NCBI RefSeq assembly: GCF_004023625.1
Contig: NZ_RPDJ01000067.1
Span: 1 to 32,186 of the forward strand
Direction of reading: 5' to 3'
Origin: Streptomyces cavernae
GTDB lineage: Bacteria > Actinomycetota > Actinomycetes > Streptomycetales > Streptomycetaceae
DNA: 32,186 bases
Made by a program: the position numbers and the translations under genes. Positions 15,771 through 25,100 of the stretch are shown piece by piece. Position 1 is the stretch's first letter. Every line of letters starts with the position of its first letter. A model generated the notes under the pieces. The model was given only the letters and a program-made list of their open reading frames with translations. It was not told the DNA's origin and made no database searches.

Positions 15771-15844
15771 TTCGTGCGCGGAGGCCGGCCACCCGGTGGG
15801 CGGAGCCCGCAGGCGCTGCGCACGAAGGGCGGTCGCCCGTCGGT

Positions 15845-15887
15845 ACCGGACCGCTGTACGTACGGCACCGGGCCGCTGTACGTACGG
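15845..15887. repeat. 22-bp-period tandem repeat with GTACGTAC palindromes in the convergent gap
   Basis: Two 21-base copies (15845-15865 and 15867-15887) differ at one base and are separated by a single C. Each contains the self-complementary GTACGTAC (15856-15863 and 15878-15885). The palindrome centres are 22 bp apart, about two helical turns, so both would face the same side of the DNA. This looks like a paired protein-binding site, but no factor can be named. No gene starts here, and the remainder of the 15719-16102 gap shows only the two terminator-like hairpins. Confidence 0.75.
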
Positions 15888-16054
15888 TTGCCGGTCGTCG
15901 TGGCGGGCGGAGCCGGCTTCCCGCCTGAGACGACCGGTCTGCACCTGCGTGGCGAAGTGCCCGCACCACGCCGCCGAAACGCGCACCCCGTGGGGCCGCC
16001 CGGTCCCCTCCTCACAACGCGGGAGCCGCCGCGGGGGACGCCGGGACGAACGAC

Positions 16055-16086
16055 GGCCCGGCCCCTCCCCGTGGAAGGGCCGAGCC
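16055..16086 (-). terminator. Hairpin terminator after the terminal (TE-bearing) PKS gene
   Basis: On the minus strand, 16 bases after the TGA of the terminal PKS gene, a 14-bp stem can form between 16073-16086 and 16055-16068. It closes on a four-base loop, with twelve Watson-Crick pairs and two G-U pairs. There is no U-run after it. It sits opposite the plus-strand hairpin and would insulate the two convergent operons. Confidence 0.7.
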
Positions 16087-16102
16087 GGTCGCCCGATCGG
16101 GG

Positions 16103-19100
16103 TCAGTGCCTCAGCAGCCAGTCGTGGATCGCGGCGGCCGTCTCGTCGGCGTACTGCTCGATCATCGTGTAGTGGTGGCCCGGGACGTCGACCACGTCGA
16201 GCGGGATCGGCCACGTCGTCTGCCACTCCTCGGCCGGCGGCTCCTCCCCTGGCTCCGCGCTGAAGCACTCGCTCGCCCGGACCAGCAGCGTCGGCGCGGC
16301 CAGTGGCTGGGGCTGCCACGTCTCGAACATCGAGAAGTAGGCCGCCATGGCCGTCAGGCGGACTCCGCTCATCCGGCCGAAGTCCTTCTCCAGCTCCAGC
16401 GACCGCTGCTCCATCACTGGCATGATGTACGCCGTCTGGGGGGTGCCGCTGAGGTAGGTGTCCAGCAGGACCACCGCCGCCGGGCCGTGGCCCGTCGACT
16501 CCAGGCGGTGCGCGACCGCGTGGGCCACCGAGCCGCCCGAGGAGCGGCCCGCCAGCACGAACGGCTCGCCGCCCGCGTGCTCCACGATGCGGGCAGCGAG
16601 GTAGCCGGTGAGGGCGTCCACGTCCTCCGCCACGCGCTCGCCGCCGACGAAGCCGGGCACCATCAACGACCACACGTCGCGCTGTCCGCGCAGGGCCTCG
16701 ACCAGGCTCATGAACTCCTGGTCGGTCGACCACACCGACGTCGACGGGATGCCGATGATGCGCGGGTGCGCCGAACCGGAGGTCAGCCGCACCGGGGCGG
16801 GGCCGTCGACGTCCGTGTCGGCCGCCGTGAAGACCGGGCGCAGCGCGGCGGACATCGTCAGCAGCTTGGCCGCGACGTCGAACCGGCCCGCCCCGCACGC
16901 CTCGCGGTAGAGCACTTCCACGCTGTCGGCCACGGCCGTGTCACGGCTGGTTTCCGGCGCTTCGGGTGCGGTGTCGCCGAGGTCCGCCTCCAGCGCGGTG
17001 ACCAGGGCCGTGACCGTGGGGTGGTCGAAGACCAGGGTCGGCGGGAGCCGCAGGCCGGTGGCCTCGGCGAGCCGGTTGCGCAGTTCGACCGAGGTGAGCG
17101 AGTCGAAGCCGAGTTCGGGGAAGGACCGGGCGCCGATCTCCTCGGCGCCGTCGTGGCCGAGCACGCGCGCGGCCTCGGTGCGCACCAGTTCCGTCAGGGC
17201 GTCGTGGCGTTGTGCGTGCGGCAGGTCGCGCAGGTCGGTGCGGGTCCTCGCAGGGCGGGGGCCGGGCCTGGCGGGGGTGCGCAGCACCGGCGGCACCCGG
17301 TCGCCGGTGCGGGCGGTGTCGAGGCGGATCGGGACCGGTGCCGGTTCGGCGCCGGCGCACGCGCTGTCGAAGGCGGCGAGGCCCCGGGCGGGGTCGAAGG
17401 GCAGGAGCCCGCCCTTGCGCATCCGGTCCCGGTCCTGGTCGCCGAGTGCGGCGGACATGCCCGCGTTCAGGTCCCACCAGCCCCAGGCCGGCGACAGTGC
17501 CGGCCGGCCCTCGGCCCGACGCCGGTGGGCGAGCGCGTCGAGGAAGGTGTTGGCGGCCGCGTAGTTGCCCTGTCCGGCGCTGCCGAGGACGCCGGCCGCC
17601 GAGGAGAACAGCACGAACGCGGAGAGGTCGAGGCTGGCGGTCATCTCGTGCAGTGCCCAGGCCGCGTCGACCTTGGGCCGCAGGACCTCCGCGAGCTGGT
17701 CTCCGGTCATCGTGGCGACGAGGCCGTCGTGCACGACGCCCGCGGTGTGGACGACGGCGCCGAGCGGTGCGGCGGGGTCGACCGAGGCCAGCAGGTCGGC
17801 CAGCGCGGTGCGGTCGGCGACGTCACAGGCCACCGCGCGCACCGTGGCGCCCAGGGCGGTCAGCTCGGCCACCAGGTCGCCGGTGCCGGGGGCGGCGGGG
17901 CCGCGGCGCCCGGCCAGCAGCAGGTGGCGTACGCCGTGTGCGACGACGAGGTGCCTGGCCACGAGGCCGGCCAGGGCGCCGCCGGCGCCGGTCACCAGGA
18001 CGGTGCGTGCCGCGTCGAACTCCGCGGCCGGACCGCCGGTTTCCGCGCCGAGGCGGGCCAGCCGCGGGGCCCGCGCGACGCCGTCGCGCAGGGCGAGCTG
18101 TGGTTCGTCCGAGCCGAGCGCGGCGGGCAGTGCCGCGTACGAGGCCTCGCTGCCGTCGAGGTCGACGACCGACACCAGGCCCGGGTGCTCGTTCTGGGCG
18201 GTGCGGACCAGGCCCCACACCGGGGCGGCCGCCGGATCAGGCACGTCCTCGTCGCCGGCCGCGATCGCGCCGGCGGTCACCACCACCAGCCGGGCGGGCC
18301 CTCCGTGGTCGATGCGGGCGCGGAGGATGTCGAGCGCCCGCCGGGTGGTCGCGTGGGCCGCCTCCGGAACGGTCCCGGGGGCGCCGCCGCACGCGACGAC
18401 CACGACGTCCGGCGCGGCCGTGTGCGGATCGTCGGTGGCGGTGACGTCCAGGCCGCTGTCGCGCAGCCGGGTGGCGAGCTGCCAGGGGTCCGTGCCGAGG
18501 ACGGTCACCTGGGCCGGTGCCCGGCCGCCGGTGCCGGCGGCCGGCCAGTCGACGCGGTACAGCGGTGGGGTGACGCGGGGCTGCGCCGGGGCGCGCAGCA
18601 CGAGCGACTCGACGGACAGCACGAGGTCGCCGTCGCCGTCGGTGAGTACGACGGAGGCCCCGTCGCGGCCCGAGGGGGTGAGCCGTGCCCGCAGGTGGGT
18701 CGCGCCGGTGCGGTGCAGGCGGATGCTGGTCCACGCGAACGGCAGTCCGGGGGGCACGGCTTCGCGGCCGGGCGCGCCGTCGCCGAGGACGCCGAGGGCG
18801 AGCGGTTGCAGGGCCGCGTCGAAGACGGCAGGGTGGAGGGCGAGGCCGTCGGCGGCGAGGTGGTCGCGCAGGTCGACTTCGGCGAAGAGGTCGCCCTTGT
18901 GCCGCCACAGCCGGCGCAGCCCCTGGAATGTGGGTCCGTAGTCGACGCCGCCCGCGGCGATGTCCGCGTAGAGCGTGTCGAGGGCGATCTCCTCGGCGTC
19001 CTGCGGCGGCCAGGACTCGGCCCCGGTGTTCTCCGTGCCGGCCTGGGCGACGCCCACGGTGGCGGACGCGTGGAGCGTCCACGGGTCGTCGGCGGCGGCT

Positions 19101-22100
19101 CCGGCCTCCCGGCAGCGGACGGTGACGGGCCGCTGTCCGTGCTCGTCGGGGGCGTCCACGCCGACCTGGACGTCCATGGCCGACGCCAGTACCAGCGGGG
19201 TCGGCAGCGTCAGGTCGAGGACGGTGTCGCATCCGGTGTGCAGGGCGGCCTGCAGAGCGAGTTCGACGAAGGCGGTTCCGGGCAGCAGCGGTGTGTCGGC
19301 CAGGACGTGCTCGGCAAGCCAGGGCTGTGCCGCGGGGTCGAGCCGTCCGGTGAGGACGGCCGCGCCGGAGTCCGCGAGGGTGAGCGAGGCCGAGAGCATG
19401 GGGTGCGTCACGGCGGTGAGGCCGGGCGGTGTGGCGGCCGTCGCCGGGGCGTTGAGCCAGTAGTGCTGGTGCTGGAAGGCGTAGGTGGGCAGGTCGACGC
19501 GGCGGCGGCCGGGGAGCACGGCGGCCCAGTCGACGTCGTGTCCCCGCAGCCAGAGGCGGCCGGCGGTCTCCAGGACGTCGGCGGCCTCGGTTTCGGGGCC
19601 GCGCACGGCGGCGAGGCCGTCCCCGACGAGGGTGCTCAGCGCCGGTGCCGGGCCGATCTCCAGCCAGGAGCCCATGCCGGCGGTGACGGCGTCGGCGAAC
19701 CGGACCGTGCCGGTCACCTGGGCCACCCAGTACCGGGGGTCGGTGACGTCGGTGCGGCCTCCGCCGGTGGCGAGGACGGGGATGGCGGGCTCCCGGTACG
19801 CCACCGATTCGACGACCGTGCGGAAGCGGTCCAGCATCGGCTCCATCAGCGGCGAGTGGAACGCGTGCGAGACGCGCAACTGCCGTACGTGTACGCCGCG
19901 TTCCCGCAGTGTCCCGACGGCCCGGGAGAGTGTTTCCCCGGGGCCGGACAGCACGATCGAGCGGGCGCTGTTGACGGCGGCCACGGATATCCCGTCGCCG
20001 AGCAGGCCGGCGACCTCGGTCTCGCTCGCGCCGACCGTCCACATGGCGCCGCCTGGCGGCAGCGCCTGCATCAGTCCGGCCCGTGCGACCACGATGCGGC
20101 AGGCGTCCGGCACGGACCACAGGCCCGCCACGCACGCGGCGGCGAGTTCGCCGATCGAGTGCCCCACCACGGCCTCGGGCCGCACGCCCCAGGAGATCAG
20201 CAGCCGGGCGAGGGAGACCTCGAACGCGAACAGCAGCAGTTGGGCCGTCCCGGTCCGGTCGATGTCACCGGCCGGCGCCCCCGGTCCGGCCGCGAGGACC
20301 GGCGCGAGGTCGGCCAGACCCCAGGCGTCCAGGACGGAGGACGGCCACTGCGCGGTGATCTCGTCCCAGGTGTCGGCGAACACGGGGTAACGGGCGTGGA
20401 GTTCGGCTCCCATGCCGAGCCGCTGGGTGCCCTGGCCGGTGAACAGCCAGCCGAGGCCGCCCTCGACGGCGCTCTCGGTGGTGGGGGGCCGGCCGTCGGC
20501 GTGCACGACGGCGCCGTGCTCCAGGCGCGCCCGCGTCGACACCAGCGACCAGGCGACGTCGGCCGGTGGCAGTCCGGGACGGGCGTCGAGGAATCGGGTG
20601 AGCCGTTCCGCCTGGGCGTGGACGGCGGCCGGGCTGCGGCCGGACACGACCAGCGGCACGGGTCCGGCCGTGCCGGCGGGCTCGGAGGCCGGCGGCTCAT
20701 CGGGTTCCTGCGGCTCCTGCGGCGCTTCCAGGATGACGTGGGCGTTGGTGCCGCTCATCCCGAACGACGACACGCCCGCCCGGCGCACGCGGCCGGTCTC
20801 GGGCCACTCACGCTGCTCCGAGACGACGTGCACGGCCCCGGCGGACCATTCCACCTGTCCTGTCGGCTCGGTGACGTGCAGGGTCGCCGGAATGACCCCT
20901 TCCCGCAGCGCGAGCACCATCTTGATCACCCCGGCCACTCCGGCCGCGTACTGGGTGTGACCGATGTTGGACTTCACCGAGCCCAGGTAGGCGGGGATCT
21001 CCCGGTCCTGGCCGTACGTCGCCAACAGCGCCTGGGCCTCGATGGGGTCCCCCAGGGCGGTCCCGGTGCCGTGGCCTTCCACCACATCGACGTCGGCGGG
21101 TTCCAGGCCGGCGCCGGCCAGCGCGGCGCGGATCACCCGTTGCTGGGAGGGACCGTTGGGCGCGGTCAGGCCGTTGGACGCGCCGTCCTGGTTGATCGCC
21201 GAGCCCCGTACGACGGCGAGCACGTGGTGGTTGTTGCGCCGGGCGTCCGACAGCCGCTCCACCACGACGACCCCGACGCCCTCGCCCCAGCCGGTGCCGT
21301 CCGCGCCCTCGGCGTAGGACTTGCACCGGCCGTCACCGGCGAGGCCGCCCTGGCGGGCGAACTCGGCGAAGACTCCGGGCGTCGACATGACCGTGACACC
21401 GCCGGCCAGCGCCAGGTCGCACTCGTGGTTGCGCAGTGACTGCACGGCCAGGTGCAGCGACACCAGGGACGACGAGCAGGCCGTGTCGACCGTGACCGCG
21501 GGCCCTTCCAGTCCGAGGACGTACGAGACGCGGCCCGACAGGACGCTGCCGGAGGTGCCGGTGAGCGCGTAGCCCGCGCCGAGCGCGGCCGCGGAGTTCA
21601 TCGTCAGCGCGCTGTACTCCTGGGTCGTGCCGCCGACGAAGACGCCGGTCCGGCTGCCCCGTAACGACGTCGGGTCCACTCCGGCCCGTTCGAGGGCCTC
21701 CCACGACGACTCCAGCAGCACGCGCTGCTGGGGGTCCATCGCCATCGCCTCGCGCGGCGACACCCCGAAGAACCCCGCGTCGAACATTCCGGCGTCGTAG
21801 AGGAACGCGCCGTGTTCGGTGTAGGTGAGACCGGCCTGGGCGGTCATGGTCTCCCAGCCGCGGCCGGTGGGGAAGTCGCCCATCTCGTCTCGGCCTTCGG
21901 CCACCAGCCGCCAGAGGTCGTCCGGCTCGGTGACGCCGCCCGGGAACCGGCAGGCCATGCCCACGATGACGATCGGGTCGGTGGTGTCGGCGACCGGCGC
22001 GGCGACCGTCACCGCCTCGGTCCGGGCTCCGCCGAGCAGGCTGTCGAGTTCGGCGGCCAGTTCCCGCACGGTGGGGTGGTCGAAGAGCAGTGTCACGGGC

Positions 22101-25100
22101 AGGCGCAGGCCGGAGGCGGTCTGCAGCCGGTTGCGCATCTCCATCGCGGTCAGCGAGTCGACGCCCATGTCCTGGAACGCCTTCGTGATGCCGACGTCGC
22201 GCGGCGAGGGGATCCGCAGGACGACGGCGGCCTCGGCGCGGACGAGGTCGGTCAGGTGCTCGCGGCGTTTGGCCGGGTCGAGCCCGGAGAGCGCCTCCCG
22301 CAGCGACGTCTCGGTTGCCTCGGGTGCGGCACCGCCCTCCAGTGCCCGTACCGCCTCGGGGATGTCGGCGATGAGCGGGCGGCGGCGCGACATGGCGTAG
22401 CTGGGTGCGAACCGCTCCCAGTCGAGGTCGGCGACGGCGAGCACGGTCTCGTCGCGTTCGACGGCCCGGCGCAGTGCGGTGATGGCCGGTTTGGGCGCCA
22501 TCATGCCGAAGCCGATGCGTCCCAGCACGTCCGCGGTGTCGCCGGTGGACATGCCCCCGCCCTGCCAGGCACCCCAGGCGATCGCGGTCGCCGGCAGCCC
22601 CCGTGTGCGGCGGTCGGCGGCGAGCCCGTGCAGGAACCCGTTGGCGGAGGCGTAGGCCGCGCTGCCGGCGCTGCCCCACATCGCCGCGCCGGAGGAGAAC
22701 AGCACGAACGCGTCGAGGTCGAGCCCGGCGGTCAGCTCGTCGAGGTGCCGGGCGCCGGCGACCTTGCCGGCGGCGGCTTCGGCGAGGTCCTCGACGGTGG
22801 TGTCCGCCAGTTCGCGGTAGCCGAGGGTGGTGCCGGCCGTGTGGAGGACGGCTGACAGGGGGCGGTCTGCGGGGATGCGGGCGAGTACTCCGGCGAGGGC
22901 GTCGCGGTCGGCGACGTCGCAGGCCTCGACGGTGACCGGGATCCCGAGTTCGGCCACCAGTTCGGCGGCGCCGGGGGCCCGCCTGCCCCGGCGACTGGTG
23001 AGGACGAGGTGTTCGGCGCCCTCGGCGGCAGCCCAGCGGGCGAGGTGCGCTCCGATGCCGCCGGTGCCGCCGGTGATGAGGACCGTGCCCCGCGGCTGCC
23101 AGGAGCGGGAGGGCGCGGTGAGCGACAGGGGGGCGCGCACGAGCCTCCGGGCGAGGACGCCGTCGGGCCGCAGCGCGAGCTGGTCCTCCTGCGAGGTGAG
23201 CGCGGTGACGAGGCCCCGGCCGTCCCAGTCGGCGGGCAGGTCGACGACGCCGCCCCAGGTGGCCGGCCGTTCCAGGCCGGCGACCTGCGCGAGCGCCCAC
23301 GCCTGGGCCGGTTCGCCCGTTTCGCCGGCGCACCGGGTCACGATCCAGAGGGCGGCGTCGAGACCCGCGTCGGCCAGTGCCTGCGCGGTGAGCAGGACAC
23401 CGGTGGCCGAGCGGGGCACGACGTCGTGGCGGGGCTCGCGGCCCTCGCGCAGGGCGAGCAGCGAGAGCACTCCGGTGACGTCGGCGAAGCGGGACAGGTC
23501 GGCGGCGAGCGACGCGCGGTCGGTGGTGCCGGGCACCTCCAGCGTGGTGATGTCCGTGCCGTCCAGCGCGTCGAGCACGGCCGTGCCGTCGACGTCCTCG
23601 GGGACCAGTACCAGCCAGCGTCCGTCGAGGACGGCGCCGGGTGCGGGCGGGACGGGCCGCCACTGCGTGCGGTAGCTCCAGCCGTCGGTCTCCGACAGCT
23701 CCCGGCTGCGCCGCCGCCATGCGGCGAGGGCCGGCACCACTTCGCCGAGGGCGCCCTCCGCGGGTACACCCAGATCGGCGGCGAGGCCGGCCACGTCGGC
23801 GTTCTCGACCTTTCCCCAGAAGGCGCCGCCGAGCGGGTCCTCGGCGACGGGCGGGGGTTCGGGTGTGAGCCAGAACGTCCGGTGGTCGAAGGCGTAGGTG
23901 GGCAGCGGGACGCGCCGGGCGTCCGGGAACACCTCGGCCCACCGCACGGGCACCCCGGCGGTGAACGCCTCGGCCAGGGACCGGTAGCAGCGGCCGAGGC
24001 CGCCTTCGTCGCGGCGCAGCGAGCCGACCGTGACAACGGGGCTGTCGGCGGCCTCGGCCACGTCGCGCAGCGCCATGGCCAGCACGGGGTGCGGGCTGAC
24101 CTCGATGAACACGGAGAAGCCGCGCGTCATCATCAGTTCGGCGGTGGCGGCGAACTCGACCGGCTCGCGCAGGTTGCGGAACCAGTACTCGGCGTCGGCG
24201 CCTGCCGTGTCGAACCGGTCGGCGGTGACGGTGGAGTAGAACGCGACGGACGAGGTGGACGGTTTCAGGTCGCGCAGTCCTTCGACGACGGGGGCGCGCA
24301 TGACGTCGGCCTGGGGGCCGTGGGAGGCGAAGGTGGCGGATATCTTGCGTACCCGGACGCCGTCGGCGATGCAGGCGGCGACGAACTCGTCGATCGCGTC
24401 GGCCTCTCCGGTGAGCACGGTCGACGCCGGGCCGTTGCTCGCTCCGACGGACAGCCGTCCGGCCCAGGGCCGCAGCCGGCGCTCGGCCTCGTCGCGGCCC
24501 ACCGCGACGACCGTCAGGCAGCCCCGGCCGACCATGCGTTCGACGGCGATCGCGCTGCGCAGTGTCACGATGCGCGCGCCGTCCTGGAGGGAGAGGGCCC
24601 CGGCGACGACGGCGGCGGCGATCTCGCCCTGCGAGTGGCCCACGACGGCGCCCGGCTCGACGCCGTAGGAGCGCCAGAGCTGGGCGAGCGACACCATGAC
24701 GGCCCAGGTCACGGGTTGCAGTACGTCGACGCGGTCGTAATCGCCGTGCTCGACGACCTCGCGCAGCGACCAGTCGACGTGCGGCGACAGGGCCTCCTCG
24801 CAGCGGCCCATCCAGTCGGCGAAGACCGGCGAGGTGTCCCACAGTTCGCGGCCCATGCCGGCCCACTGGGCGCCCTGGCCGGGGAAGACGAACGCGACCT
24901 TCGGCTTGCCCGCCGCGCCTGTGACGACGCGCGGATCGGGCCGTCCGGCGGCCACCGCGTCGAGCCCGGCGAGCAGGTCGTCCCGGCCGGTGCCGACCAC
25001 GACGGCGCGGTGTTCGAGTGCGGCGCGTGTGGTGGCGAGGGAGAAGCCGACGTCGGCGAGGGCGGGTTCGGGGTCGGCGGCGAGGTGTGCGGCCAGCCGC

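Larger units (their letters stand above)
16990..21985 (-). other. PKS module Z2: KS-AT(malonyl)-DH-KR-ACP
   Basis: The KS Cys is residue 1699 (TACSSSL). The AT has GHSIG with Ser 2139 and HAFH at 2236-2239, so it loads malonyl-CoA. The DH has His 2422 in H-x3-D-x4-P and Asp 2585 in VFDAALQ. The KR has Tyr 3004, no Trp eight residues before it, and VHD at ~2943-2945 in place of LDD. The Asp of the B-type motif is kept. The cofactor loop reads GAGGALAG instead of GGTGALGG. The ACP Ser is residue 3158. There is no ER. The expected output is a trans alpha,beta-unsaturated thioester, the last unit before release. Confidence 0.9.

Noticed and set aside
15774..16263. Small open frames across the convergent gap
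   Set aside because: They have no good ribosome binding site, their composition is Arg-rich, they run into the antisense of the TE, and they overlap the repeat and the hairpins. I treat the gap as non-coding.
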